Below, piece by piece: positions 55,609 to 64,000 of a DNA stretch of 64,000 nt; within the stretch, counting starts at the first letter, position 1; each line of letters begins with the position of its first letter. Source of the DNA: Modicisalibacter xianhensis (lineage in GTDB: Bacteria; Pseudomonadota; Gammaproteobacteria; Pseudomonadales; Halomonadaceae); NCBI RefSeq assembly GCF_900113605.1, contig NZ_FOPY01000001.1, forward strand, positions 193,669 through 257,668. The letters are read 5' to 3'. Under the pieces are notes generated by a model, which saw only the letters and a program-made list of their open reading frames with translations, was not told the origin of the DNA and did not search any database. The translations under genes and the position numbers were made by a program.

Positions 55609-57099
55609 ATGGCTATTGGTGTTTGGATCAGCCTTATTGCTTATTTTGTGCTCATGATTGCCATCGGCTTTTATGCCATGCGCAAGGCAACCTCGACGTC
55701 CGAGGATTATATGCTGGGTGGCCGGGCCTTGAGCCCTCAGGTGGCGGCTCTTTCGGCCGGTGCGTCTGACATGAGCGGCTGGTTGCTGCTGGGCTTGCCT
55801 GGGGCCATGTTCGTGTCTGGTCTGGGCTCGGCCTGGATTGGTATCGGCCTGCTCGTGGGTGCACTCTTCAACTGGATATTGGTCGCACCACGCCTTCGTG
55901 AACAGACGGTTCACTATGGTAATGCGATCACCATTCCGGCATTTCTGGCAAACCGCTTCCCGACCCAGGCTATGTCGCTGAGAACGGTATCCGCGATCGT
56001 CATAGTTATTTTCTTTGCGGTCTATACGGCTTCAGGCCTGGTTGCAGGCGGTAAGTTGTTCGAAAGCGCATTTTCCGAAGTCATCAATATTGGCGGCCTG
56101 AGCGACTATGCGGTGGGAGTCATCGTTACCTTGGTCGTAGTGCTTGCCTATACCGTGGTTGGCGGCTTTCTAGCTGTGAGCATGACGGACTTCGTGCAAG
56201 GCTGCATCATGATGCTGGCACTGGTAATCATGCCGATGGTCGTGATCTTTGGCGAAGGTGGCGGCGGTTTCTCCCAGGCGTCACAGACCCTGAATGAAGT
56301 CGATCCCACGCTGCTGTCATGGACGGAGGGACTGACCTTTATCGGTTGGCTGTCTGCGGTGGCCTGGGGGCTAGGCTATTTCGGCCAGCCTCACATCATC
56401 GTGCGCTTCATGGCCATCCGGTCACTGAAGGATGTCCCTGTTGCCCGTAACATCGGCATGAGCTGGATGCTCGTATCCTTGGTCGGTGCAGTTGCTCTAG
56501 GCCTGTTCGGCCGGGCCTATGCTGTCCGTAATGGCATGGACGTTCAGGATCCCGAGACGATCTTTATTATCCTGGCTAACCTGTTGTTCCACCCGCTGAT
56601 TACCGGCTTCCTTTATGCCGCACTGCTCGCTGCGATCATGAGCACCATTTCCAGCCAGCTTTTGGTTTCGTCTTCATCACTGACAGAAGACTTCTACCGC
56701 TTGTTTCTACACAAAGAGGCTACGGAAAAGGAATCTGTCCGAGTAGGCCGGATTAGTGTCGTACTGGTTGGTCTGGTTGCAGCCATCATCGCATCCGATC
56801 CGGACTCACAGGTTCTGGGGCTGGTCAGTAACGCCTGGGCAGGTTTTGGTGCGGCATTCGGTCCAGTAATCATCCTGTCGCTAATGTGGTCACGCACGAA
56901 CGGCGCTGGCGCTATCGCAGGCATGATTGTCGGTGCCGCAACCGTCATGATCTGGATTTTGCTGGGCTGGAACGGAGAGTTCATGGGAGGACCCGGTGTG
57001 TACGAAATCATTCCGGGCTTCATCGCCTCATTTATTGCAATCATGGTGGTGAGTAGCGTTACTGAAGATGCTGGTGAATATCAGCATATCTCTCGCTAA
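55609..57099 (+). CDS. putP: Sodium/proline symporter
   Basis: A 496-aa membrane protein of the sodium-solute symporter family (about 13 segments). Signatures are SEDYMLGGRALSPQVAALSAGASDMSGWLL, QTVHYGNAITIPAFLANRF and FFAVYTASGLVAGGKLFES, all typical of PutP. GGAG lies seven bases upstream. It imports proline for PutA and possibly as osmolyte. Its base composition is clearly lower in GC than putA (about 53 % against 65-68 % in sampled 60-base lines), suggesting different history. Confidence 0.95.
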   Translation: MAIGVWISLIAYFVLMIAIGFYAMRKATSTSEDYMLGGRALSPQVAALSAGASDMSGWLLLGLPGAMFVSGLGSAWIGIGLLVGALFNWILVAPRLREQTVHYGNAITIPAFLANRFPTQAMSLRTVSAIVIVIFFAVYTASGLVAGGKLFESAFSEVINIGGLSDYAVGVIVTLVVVLAYTVVGGFLAVSMTDFVQGCIMMLALVIMPMVVIFGEGGGGFSQASQTLNEVDPTLLSWTEGLTFIGWLSAVAWGLGYFGQPHIIVRFMAIRSLKDVPVARNIGMSWMLVSLVGAVALGLFGRAYAVRNGMDVQDPETIFIILANLLFHPLITGFLYAALLAAIMSTISSQLLVSSSSLTEDFYRLFLHKEATEKESVRVGRISVVLVGLVAAIIASDPDSQVLGLVSNAWAGFGAAFGPVIILSLMWSRTNGAGAIAGMIVGAATVMIWILLGWNGEFMGGPGVYEIIPGFIASFIAIMVVSSVTEDAGEYQHISR

Positions 57100-57183
57100 T
57101 CCAGAGTGTGCCAATCTCGGAATGGCCCAAGGACGCCTGCGGGTGCACCAGGCCTGACCGACCGGCATGAAGCCACTTACCGG

Positions 57184-57207
57184 CAAGGCCACCTTCGGGT
57201 GGCCTTG
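57184..57207. terminator. Hairpin downstream of putP
   Basis: CAAGGCCACC (57184-57193) pairs with GGTGGCCTTG (57198-57207) across a TTCG tetraloop. No T-run follows, but the very stable stem lies between convergent genes. Confidence 0.6.
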
Positions 57208-57224
57208 TCGCATCCATAGAGTGG

Positions 57225-57509
57225 CTAGCCGCTGCGTATCAGCAGAACCAGAAACAGCAAGGCCATCAGTCCCCAGCATAACGGCGCGCCGAGCAATCGA
57301 GCTGACCAGCCCCGTCTGACCAGACCCATGCCATGAAAGAACCCCGCCCCCACGGCCCAGACCCCGAGCAACCAGACCGGAAGACGCCAGCCCAACGGAA
57401 GCGCACTGATCATTCGTGGCTCCAGCAATAGCCAGAGCGCCAGCAAGGAAGCCGCCCCCAGCGACACGAGTTGCGCTTTCAACTCCTGCCTGTAATCCGC
57501 CTTCTCCAT
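57225..57509 (-). CDS. Small membrane protein, hypothetical
   Basis: A 94-aa protein with a charged start (MEKADYRQELKAQLVSLG) and three hydrophobic segments (about 17-28, 42-60 and 71-91). GGGAG precedes ATG 57509. It converges on putP. No family recognised. Confidence 0.6.
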   Translation of the reverse strand: MEKADYRQELKAQLVSLGAASLLALWLLLEPRMISALPLGWRLPVWLLGVWAVGAGFFHGMGLVRRGWSARLLGAPLCWGLMALLFLVLLIRSG

Positions 57510-57750
57510 GCTCGTCTCCCGATGTGGCTCCTCCTTAGTAAAGCGCGTGATGGCCAATTGTGCGAAGCATGAATAGTGCATGACCCACGGCAGCAAATTG
57601 AGCTTGTTAGCGTGAAAACAAAAATTTACAAGACATGTCGAACAGCGTTTCCTATACTTGCTCTCACAATAAGAAACAGCGTTTTCTTATCTAACATCGA
57701 TGTCGTGATCGACTGTCCAAGCAGCCGATGCGACATCCAAGGAGGTTGCC

Positions 57751-58332
57751 ATGATTCGGAACAAACTGCTTCTCGCCGCTATCGTTGCTGGTAGCACCGT
57801 GACCGTATCCCAGGCCGCACTTGCCTACCAGGCCGGAGACTTCCTGCTGCGTGGCGATATCGCCAAGACCAGCCCGGAAGGCGATGCCTCCGACAATATC
57901 GAATCGGAAAACGGCTTCGTCGGCAGCGTGGGTTACATGGTGCACGACAAGCTGGGCGTGACGCTGGGCAGCAGCGAGGAGTTCGAGCATGAGTTCTCCG
58001 CCGGTGCCTATGAAGGCTCCTTCGAACAGCAGCCCATCGACCTGATGGTGCAGTACTATCCGCTGGGCGGCCTGGATGCCCGGGTTCAGCCTTATGTGGG
58101 CGTCGGTGCAAACTACACGCGCTTCTCCGGTGAGAGCGATGGCCTGAACATCGATAATACTTGGGCCGCCAAGGGTGAACTGGGTGTCGACCTGTTCGTC
58201 ACCAAGAACTTCGCCTTCAATGGCTTCGCCTCCTACACCGATCTCGATGCGGACTACAGCCTCGCCGGTGTCAGCGATGAAGCCGATGTCGACCCGCTTA
58301 CCGTTGGCGGTGGCGTTACCTTCCGCTTCTGA
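57751..58332 (+). CDS. OmpW-family outer-membrane protein (copy 1)
   Basis: A 193-aa outer-membrane beta-barrel with a signal peptide (LAAIVAGSTVTVSQAALA-Y). The mature part starts with AGDFLLRGDIAKTSP, has MVHDKLGVTLGSSEEFEHE, YYPLGGLDARVQPYVGVGANYT, and ends with Phe (FRF), as needed for BAM insertion. AAGGAGG lies before the start. Small hydrophobic compounds are typical substrates of OmpW. Confidence 0.92.
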   Translation: MIRNKLLLAAIVAGSTVTVSQAALAYQAGDFLLRGDIAKTSPEGDASDNIESENGFVGSVGYMVHDKLGVTLGSSEEFEHEFSAGAYEGSFEQQPIDLMVQYYPLGGLDARVQPYVGVGANYTRFSGESDGLNIDNTWAAKGELGVDLFVTKNFAFNGFASYTDLDADYSLAGVSDEADVDPLTVGGGVTFRF

Positions 58333-58358
58333 CCGAAGACAGGACGTTGACCCTGATC

Positions 58359-58384
58359 AACGCCGGGCCACTTGGCCCGGCGTT
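58359..58384 (+). terminator. Terminator between the two ompW genes
   Basis: AACGCCGGGCC (58359-58369) pairs with 58374-58384, 4-base loop, then a moderately T-rich stretch. Suggests that the two genes are separate units. Confidence 0.7.
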
Positions 58385-58500
58385 GTCGTTTGCGCAATAT
58401 CTATCCCCTTGTTCTGGATCAATATCGCGGCGCGTCGGCAACACTAGACTCGAGGCTGGTCATTTGAACATCTCAGGTCGAGTCAATAAGGAAGTCCGCC

Positions 58501-59115
58501 ATGCGCAAATCCATTCTGTCTGCCGTCATCGCCACTGGTGCCCTGCTGATCAGTGGCCAGGTCCTGGCCTATGGTGCGGGCGACATCTATACCCGTGTCG
58601 GTATCGCCAAGGTAGCGCCCAAGGATGACAATGGAACCCTGGCCGGAACCCTGGATACCGACGTCCAGGACGACAATGGCTTTGCCTTCACGCTGGGTTA
58701 TCGCTTCCACGACAAGCTGGGCATCGAGCTTCTTGCCGCCGAGCCCTTCGACCACGATATCAAACTCAATGGCAGCAATATCGCCTCCACCGAACACCTT
58801 CCACCGACCTTGACCCTGCAGTATTACCCGCTGGGAGGCACTGCAGCTCGTGTACAGCCCTATGTCGGTGCCGGCATCAACTACACGCTCTTCATGGACG
58901 AGGAACTGGAGGGTGGCCCCGAGCTCAAGCTGGAGAATTCCTGGGGCGCAGCCGGGCAACTCGGTATCGACCTGTTGATCGACGAGCATTGGGCACTCAA
59001 TGCCGCCGCCTGGTACCTGGATATCGACACCGATGTCGAGCTGGGCGGCAGCGACATCGGAGAAGTGGAAATTGACCCGCTCGTGGTCATGGCCGGTGTC
59101 AGTTTCCGTTTCTGA
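58501..59115 (+). CDS. OmpW-family outer-membrane protein (copy 2)
   Basis: A 204-aa paralogue of the gene before it: signal peptide (SAVIATGALLISGQVLA-Y), AGDIYTRVGIAKVAPKD, FHDKLGIELLAAEPFDHD, YYPLGGTAARVQPYVGAGINYT, and a terminal FRF. AAGGAAG lies six bases before the start. The pair is only moderately similar, so the duplication is old. It has its own promoter region of about 115 bases. Confidence 0.93.
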   Translation: MRKSILSAVIATGALLISGQVLAYGAGDIYTRVGIAKVAPKDDNGTLAGTLDTDVQDDNGFAFTLGYRFHDKLGIELLAAEPFDHDIKLNGSNIASTEHLPPTLTLQYYPLGGTAARVQPYVGAGINYTLFMDEELEGGPELKLENSWGAAGQLGIDLLIDEHWALNAAAWYLDIDTDVELGGSDIGEVEIDPLVVMAGVSFRF

Positions 59116-59167
59116 CACCCTGTCTGCCGGGACTGCCTGACTGGGTCAAGCAGTCCTGGTGCTGTTG

Positions 59168-59668
59168 TCAGCGTGCAGAAAAACGTGACAGCCCCAGCAC
59201 GGCCAGGGTGGCATCGCACAAACCGCTCACCGCGTCGGTTTCGGCCAGGCGAGCATGATAATCCCGAGACAGGAACGGTTCGCCAGCGAGCAGGTGCTCC
59301 AGGTACTCGCGGGCCGGCTTGAGTGCTGGGCGGGTCCGTTCGGGAACCGCAATATACACCCATGCCTCGATTTCCCCTTCTGGCGTATGAATGTTGCGCC
59401 GTTGACGAAAATAGTCATGCGGCACGCCTTCGAACGGGTCCATCAGCTCGATCTGCGCCGGTTCTAGCAACTCGAAAAGCACGCCTTCTACCTGCTCACC
59501 GGGACGGGAAGTGACGTTGGCATGCGCAATACCGGGAATACGTGATGCCTTGTCGAAGGTCAGCGCATACTCCTTGAGCGTACCGGACATGGCCCGGCGC
59601 GTGTCACCGATACGAGCAGCGACACGCTGCACATTCATGTTGCTACCATAAGCGAAATAATACGGCAT
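59168..59668 (-). CDS. Gamma-glutamylcyclotransferase-like protein
   Basis: A 166-aa protein starting MPYYFAYGSNMNVQR, the GGCT/AIG2 phosphate-loop-like signature. GVLFELLEPAQIELMDPFEGVP carries the acidic residue expected as general base. It may cleave gamma-glutamyl amines or peptides. The start shares one base with the stop of the yqcC gene (TGATG), so the two are coupled. Confidence 0.88.
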   Translation of the reverse strand: MPYYFAYGSNMNVQRVAARIGDTRRAMSGTLKEYALTFDKASRIPGIAHANVTSRPGEQVEGVLFELLEPAQIELMDPFEGVPHDYFRQRRNIHTPEGEIEAWVYIAVPERTRPALKPAREYLEHLLAGEPFLSRDYHARLAETDAVSGLCDATLAVLGLSRFSAR

Positions 59669-59994
59669 CAGGCCTCCGTCACGATCCGATCCACCTCGGC
59701 GACGGCCTCGACGACCAACCGACGCGTACTGGGCCTAGCATTCTGCAGATAGGCCTCGGCCGCTGGAGCCACGTCGCAAGTGGCGGGCATCGGTCCCTTG
59801 GCATCGACCAGAGCCTGCAGCCGCGCAATGAACACATAGCGCAACCACTGGGGCAATTCCATGGTGTCGACACAGAATGGCTCACGGCTATCAAAGGCCT
59901 CGGCCTGGGGGTGTGGCGTATTCCACATGTCAACGCTACGCAGCGTGGCCTCAAGCCGCGACAGGGCTTGGTCGAGTTCGGCGTGTGGTGTCAT
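59668..59994 (-). CDS. yqcC: YqcC-family (DUF446) protein
   Basis: A 108-aa helical protein. RSVDMWNTPHP, REPFCVDTMELPQWLRYVFIARL and MPATCDVAPAAEAYL are YqcC hallmarks. GAGG precedes ATG 59994. Function unknown. Upstream gene of a coupled pair with the GGCT-like protein. The 295 bases upstream to 60289 hold only the divergent promoter region. Confidence 0.88.
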   Translation of the reverse strand: MTPHAELDQALSRLEATLRSVDMWNTPHPQAEAFDSREPFCVDTMELPQWLRYVFIARLQALVDAKGPMPATCDVAPAAEAYLQNARPSTRRLVVEAVAEVDRIVTEA

Positions 59995-60289
59995 GCTGAA
60001 ACCTCGGAATTCACGGGACTGTCTTCCATTATCCTTACCCCGCCGGACACTGGCCAGTCGTTCATTCCCACCGCTGGCGTCACACATTGTGTTATCCCCA
60101 GCAAGGGCGAGAATGTAGGTATTTCACAGATTGGCTGAAAGAGTCTGTGGATAAGCTCGGGAAAGATGCCTCTCACCCGCACCGGATGCCTGTTGAAGAG
60201 AACTGATCAAACTTTGACCGTTCCCGAACGACAGGCTGGAAAGGTCATGGGCGACGCGCTACAGTGCGCGACCGGATCTTGAGGAAGAT

Positions 60290-61318
60290 ATGCAACCAAT
60301 TCTCTCCCTTAGTGAATTCTTCGTACGCACTGGCGCCCAGGCGCAGTTTTACACCATGGGCCGCCAGGTCACCCCCTGCACTGTCGATACCTTGGCGGCA
60401 TTCGAGCGTGGGGAACTTGCCTGGCCGAGGCCTTGGCTGGGGCGCGCTCAGCTGGCTTGCGTTTTCCGGTTGGGCGACGAGCCGCTGATCTGGTTCCTGT
60501 CGCTGCCGCTCGACGAGCAGGGCATGATCGACCCTGCCCCACGCGACGCCTTCCTGCAGCGCTTGCTGGAAACCCTGGGACGCACGGCGCAGCAATTGGA
60601 TGCCGCCGATACCCAGCGCGTCGACAACCTCATGCAGGATAATCCGCTGGCCTTCACCCCCGACCTGACCCAGCGCGCCATGCTGCATGCACGTGCCAGT
60701 GCCGATCTGAACCTGCCTGCCAGCGAACATCTGGAACTGGCCGAATCCTATCTGAGCGGCCAGCTCGAGGCGGAGCAGTGGCAAGCGCTGGGCCTTCAGG
60801 GGCTGGCAGATTTCGCTGTCCGCCACGACCAGGATCAGGCGGAATCTCTCGCCAATCACCTGACCAGATTACCGGTGGACGTGCTGCGACCGCTATGCCA
60901 CTGTCTGGAACATGTGACGCCGTCGGCTACCTTGACCGAGGGCCTCATTGCCCGCGGCGAGGCGGCAGCCTCACAGGGGGACATCGAGACGTTCTGCGCC
61001 TGCGTGCGCGCCGTCGGACAGGGTGAGCGGGAGCGTGTCGGGGCCTGGTACGATGCACTGCTGAGCGACGGTGCCGCCTGCGGCCCCGATCTGCTGGCCG
61101 CCATCGCAGCACGTGGCTGGGCCCAACTGGAAGACGCCGAGCGCCTGCCGCGCTTCATCGAGGCACTGGCAACCGACGAGCGCACCGGTTTTGCTACCGT
61201 GGTCCGCGACCTGGCGCTGATCCCCAGGCTGCGTCTACCGCTGCTGCTGAGTCTGCGCCAGGCATCACCGGATTCCGCCACCGGGCGGCGCTTGGCCGAG
61301 CTGGCCACCCCTCATTGA
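60290..61318 (+). CDS. DUF3549 family protein
   Basis: A 342-aa soluble protein, Leu/Ala-rich and helical, with LSEFFVRTGAQAQFYTMGR and FRLGDEPLIWFLSLPLDEQGM near the start, as in the DUF3549 proteins of Pseudomonas. GAGGAAG precedes the ATG. Function unknown. It lies directly upstream of rimB-rimK and could share their transcript (24-base gap). Confidence 0.82.
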   Translation: MQPILSLSEFFVRTGAQAQFYTMGRQVTPCTVDTLAAFERGELAWPRPWLGRAQLACVFRLGDEPLIWFLSLPLDEQGMIDPAPRDAFLQRLLETLGRTAQQLDAADTQRVDNLMQDNPLAFTPDLTQRAMLHARASADLNLPASEHLELAESYLSGQLEAEQWQALGLQGLADFAVRHDQDQAESLANHLTRLPVDVLRPLCHCLEHVTPSATLTEGLIARGEAAASQGDIETFCACVRAVGQGERERVGAWYDALLSDGAACGPDLLAAIAARGWAQLEDAERLPRFIEALATDERTGFATVVRDLALIPRLRLPLLLSLRQASPDSATGRRLAELATPH

Positions 61319-61342
61319 TTCACTGAGCCGAGCCCTATTACG

Positions 61343-61780
61343 ATGAAAGCATTGCCTTACCATGCCAAGGCGGTCATCGGCCGCCGTGAAATGGTCACCT
61401 TGCCGGAACTCGGCCTGACACTGTGCTGCAAGGCCGACACCGGCGCGCGCACGTCGGCCCTGCATGCCGAGGACATCGAGACCTATGAGGAAGACGGCCA
61501 TGTCTGGGTCAGCTTCGTCACCCGTGGTGGTGGGCCGGACAGCCCCGCGCACCCCGTCCGACTGCATCTACATGATCGACGGCAGGTGACCAGCTCCAAC
61601 GGCCAGGCGGAATGGCGTTTCGTGATTCGCACGCACATGCAACTTGGCGAGCTGGACTTCCCGGTGGAGCTGTCGCTCACCGACCGCAGCAACATGCGTC
61701 ACCCCATGCTGCTAGGGCGCCGCGCCATGCGCCGCCTGCTGGTCGCACCCGGTACAGCCTTTCTTCACGGCGAACCCTGA
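61343..61780 (+). CDS. rimB: RimB-like retropepsin-type protease
   Basis: A 145-aa protein with KADTGARTSALHAEDI at about residues 30-45, a D-T-G retropepsin-like motif, and HPMLLGRRAMRRLLV near the end. This family sits next to rimK in pseudomonads, where RimB modulates RimK-dependent glutamylation of ribosomal protein S6. It is followed by rimK after 39 bases. The 'ATP-dependent zinc protease' label often used is historical. Confidence 0.85.
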   Translation: MKALPYHAKAVIGRREMVTLPELGLTLCCKADTGARTSALHAEDIETYEEDGHVWVSFVTRGGGPDSPAHPVRLHLHDRRQVTSSNGQAEWRFVIRTHMQLGELDFPVELSLTDRSNMRHPMLLGRRAMRRLLVAPGTAFLHGEP

Positions 61781-61819
61781 TCTTTCATCGACTCCCGTAT
61801 CCTCGGGCCGGAGAACGCA

Positions 61820-62740
61820 ATGCACATCGCTCTTCTGTCGCGTAATCGCAACCTGTACTCCACCCGCCGTCTGATCGAGGCGGGGGAAAGTCGGGGTCAT
61901 AGCGTTCGCGTCGTGGACACCCTGCGCTGTTATATGAACATCGCCTCGCATCGCCCCTCCATCCATTACAAGGGTCAGGAGCTCGAGCATTTCGATGCCG
62001 TCATACCGCGTATCGGCGCCTCGGTCACCTTTTATGGCTGCGCCGTGCTGCGCCAGTTCGAGATGATGGGCACCTACGTGCTCAACGATTCGGTGGCCAT
62101 TACGCGATCTCGGGACAAGCTGCGCTCGCTGCAACTCCTGTCACGCAAGGGACTGGGGTTGCCGATTACGGGCTTTGCCCATTCGCCAGACGACATTCCC
62201 GACCTCATTACCATGGTCAAGGGTGCACCGCTGGTCATTAAGCTGCTGGAAGGTACGCAGGGCATCGGCGTCGTCCTGGCGGAGACCAATCAGGCCGCCG
62301 AGTCGGTGATCCAGGCCTTCATGGGCATGAAGGCCAATATCATGGTCCAGGAGTATATCAAGGAAGCCAAGGGCGCCGATATTCGCTGCCTGGTGGTTGG
62401 GGACAAGGTAGTGGCCTCGATGAAGCGTCAGGCCGCCGAGGGGGAGTTTCGCTCCAACCTGCATCGTGGAGGCAGCGCCAGCGTAATCCGCATTACGCCT
62501 GAGGAGCGCTCCACGGCAATTCGCGCCGCCAAGGCCATGGGACTGAGGGTCGCCGGTGTGGATCTGTTGCGCTCCAACCATGGGCCGGTGATCATGGAAG
62601 TCAACTCGTCGCCCGGTCTGCAGGGCATCGAAACTGCCACCGGCAAGGATATCGCCGGCCTGATCATCGAACATCTCGAAAAGCAGGCCAGCATACCGCG
62701 CAAGGCACCCAACAAGGCGCCACCCAAGCCCAAGGGGTAA
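61820..62740 (+). CDS. rimK: Ribosomal protein S6 glutamate ligase
   Basis: A 306-aa ATP-grasp ligase adding glutamates to the C-terminus of S6. [20 protein letters not shown] at the start, [41 protein letters not shown] and [21 protein letters not shown] are RimK signatures. GGAG lies six bases before the ATG. Part of the RimB-RimK pair. Confidence 0.95.
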   Translation: MHIALLSRNRNLYSTRRLIEAGESRGHSVRVVDTLRCYMNIASHRPSIHYKGQELEHFDAVIPRIGASVTFYGCAVLRQFEMMGTYVLNDSVAITRSRDKLRSLQLLSRKGLGLPITGFAHSPDDIPDLITMVKGAPLVIKLLEGTQGIGVVLAETNQAAESVIQAFMGMKANIMVQEYIKEAKGADIRCLVVGDKVVASMKRQAAEGEFRSNLHRGGSASVIRITPEERSTAIRAAKAMGLRVAGVDLLRSNHGPVIMEVNSSPGLQGIETATGKDIAGLIIEHLEKQASIPRKAPNKAPPKPKG

Positions 62741-62866
62741 TCTTGGCAATAGCGTTGGGGCAATACACGAACAACAATAATGGAAACGCACAATTTCTTG
62801 GCACCGGGGGTAGAAAAACACTGTTCTCCCCCGCACAATCTGCGTCACCGGAGGAGGTGACCGCTC

Positions 62867-63313
62867 ATGTTTCTCGATAATCGCCAAGTGGCGATGGATA
62901 GCGTGCTGGAAGCGCTGGCTGACAGCCTGGATTACTTTCAGGACAATCTCGAACGCCTGCGCCCTTCGCTGCGCGATGCCCTGAAACCGCATTACGAACA
63001 GCGCGGCAACGACATGCGCGAACTCCAGGCCTTGGCCAAGCAGCACTTGAACCTGCTTCCCCGGGATGCCGACGTCGAGCGGGACGACTACCTCTGGCTA
63101 TGGAGTCGCCTGAAGAGCTTCGTCGGTGACGACAGCCAGGTTCTTGTCGGCGAGCTTCTCGAACAGGAGCGTGTGCTGATGCAGGCCCTGGCGACACTGC
63201 ACACCCACCCCCTGCCAGACCCCATCGAGCCGGTGATCGAGCGCTGTTGGAAAGGCTGCCGCGCCTTGATTCGCGAACTCTATCGCCTGCAGAAACCCAA
63301 GCATCGGCGCTGA
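62867..63313 (+). CDS. Helical protein, hypothetical
   Basis: A 148-aa, largely alpha-helical, charged protein (ALADSLDYFQDNLERLRPSL, then further amphipathic helices). GGAGGAGG ends about nine bases before the ATG. No membrane segment, no recognised domain; its composition suggests a four-helix bundle. Confidence 0.65.
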   Translation: MFLDNRQVAMDSVLEALADSLDYFQDNLERLRPSLRDALKPHYEQRGNDMRELQALAKQHLNLLPRDADVERDDYLWLWSRLKSFVGDDSQVLVGELLEQERVLMQALATLHTHPLPDPIEPVIERCWKGCRALIRELYRLQKPKHRR

Positions 63314-63388
63314 CGCCGATGCCTGCCCGGCTCGTCCAACCTCATGGTTGCCACTCGAGGGCATAAAGCAACACACTGACTGACTGGG

Positions 63389-64000
63389 CTACCGTGCCGC
63401 CGGCACAATGTGCAGCGGCTCCCGAGGGCCCAGGAAGTAGGGTTCGCGCCCCCACAGGTAGAGATCACCCAGAGTCGCCACCCGAGCCAGCCACTCGCGC
63501 ACATGGAGCTGCCAGACGCCGCTCACTGCCGGCGTCGGAGCGGCACACCCCTTCGCGTCGATGCCTAGGGCATCGGCAATGAACAGCGCTCTTGGCAGGT
63601 GCCAGTCCTGGGTTATGAGCAGCGACCGCGAGACGCCGAATATCTCCCGAGCCCGCACCAGCGTGTCGAAGGTGCTGAATCCGGCGTAGTCGAGGGTCAT
63701 GTCGCTGTCGCGCACATTGTTGGCGCGCAGGTCACGCCACATGGTCACAGGCTCGTTGTAGAAACGCGTACGATTGTCGCCGGAAAGCAGGAGGTGTTGG
63801 ACTCGTTGGGTCCGCAACAGCTGGGAAGCGGCACTCAAGCGCGCCGAGTACAAGGGATTACGCCCGCCGCCACGCGCCCAGTAGGAGGTACCGAAGACGA
63901 CCCCCACGGGTTCGGAGGCACAAAGAAGCAGGTCGTTCTCGATGCGATCCTGGGTCCTGGCCAGGACCCAGGCATTGGCCGCCACCACAACGCCAATGGC
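63389..64000 (-). CDS. SanA/YdcF-type DUF218 protein (partial)
   Basis: At least 203 aa, open to the window end, with a hydrophobic N-terminal segment (AIGVVVAANAWVLA) whose start lies beyond the window. GVVFGTSYWARGGGRNPLYSARL, LLLSGDNRTRFYNEP and DYAGFSTFDTLVRAREIFGV are DUF218/SanA signatures. SanA-like proteins affect envelope permeability to vancomycin. The frame at the left end finishes normally at 63389. Confidence 0.82.
   Translation of the reverse strand, partial: AIGVVVAANAWVLARTQDRIENDLLLCASEPVGVVFGTSYWARGGGRNPLYSARLSAASQLLRTQRVQHLLLSGDNRTRFYNEPVTMWRDLRANNVRDSDMTLDYAGFSTFDTLVRAREIFGVSRSLLITQDWHLPRALFIADALGIDAKGCAAPTPAVSGVWQLHVREWLARVATLGDLYLWGREPYFLGPREPLHIVPAAR

Noticed and set aside
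1-64000. CRISPR arrays, insertion sequences, prophage or integron
   Set aside because: No regular spaced repeats, transposase, integrase or phage structural motifs were seen on either strand.

Overview
This window looks like an ordinary stretch of chromosome from a moderately GC-rich (roughly 60 %) gammaproteobacterium. My best guess is the Halomonadaceae (Halomonas or a close relative). The reasons are gammaproteobacterial-only families (YajQ, YeaC, YqcC, DUF3549, RimK/RimB), many acidic small proteins, a glycine-betaine-type binding protein, a fructose PTS as the only PTS, and a PutA without the N-terminal DNA-binding domain beside an AraC-type regulator. No transposase, integrase, phage gene, CRISPR array or rRNA operon is visible. 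One tRNA, tRNA-Gly(CCC), is present.

Layout. 1-3.3 kb: the end of a PAP2 phosphatase, a chemoreceptor and a thioredoxin-reductase-like flavoprotein. 3.3-8.9 kb: an alcohol/aldehyde and nitric-oxide signalling block with an ExaC-type aldehyde dehydrogenase, an ErbR-like LuxR response regulator, a NahK-like hybrid kinase and a NosP-like FIST protein. The set resembles the P. aeruginosa ethanol-oxidation neighbourhood. 9.0-15.9 kb: the complete fructose PTS operon fruB-fruK-fruA with a divergent Cra/FruR repressor and repeated Cra-like sites between them. 16-26.6 kb: a PhoD-like phosphatase, a BarA-like hybrid kinase preceded by two tandem periplasmic proteins (one broken by a frameshift), MOSC, a lipoprotein, a yeast-type cytosine deaminase, a YegS lipid kinase, MgtC and GFA proteins. 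26.7-35.5 kb: leuA and a divergent Lrp-type regulator, a YjfB motility-like peptide, an amino-acid racemase, endonuclease IV, an IalB-like protein and aminopeptidase N.

35.8-49.6 kb: a DODA dioxygenase, YajQ, a divergent GNAT / RLAN-ATP-grasp pair, an orphan betaine-binding protein, DUF2797-YeaC, rhomboid, a PPP-like phosphatase with NAD kinase, DUF1853, a DMT exporter, DUF6314, a 53-residue Pmp3 protein, a CBS protein, the tRNA and several small hypothetical genes. 49.8-57.5 kb: an orphan TctC binding protein and the proline-use module (PruR-like regulator, PutA, a 39-codon reading frame, PutP). 57.7-64 kb: tandem OmpW genes, GGCT-YqcC, DUF3549, the RimB-RimK pair, a helical protein and the start of a SanA/YdcF-type protein that leaves the window.

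The points I find most worth a second look are the small reading frame and hairpins between putA and putP (with a sharp GC drop at putP), the frameshifted tandem paralogue beside the hybrid kinase, the GNAT/RLAN-ATP-grasp pair, the ExaC/NosP/NahK block, and nuclease-like motifs in DUF1853 and DUF2797. I did not find convincing evidence of a wholly new defence or mobile system.
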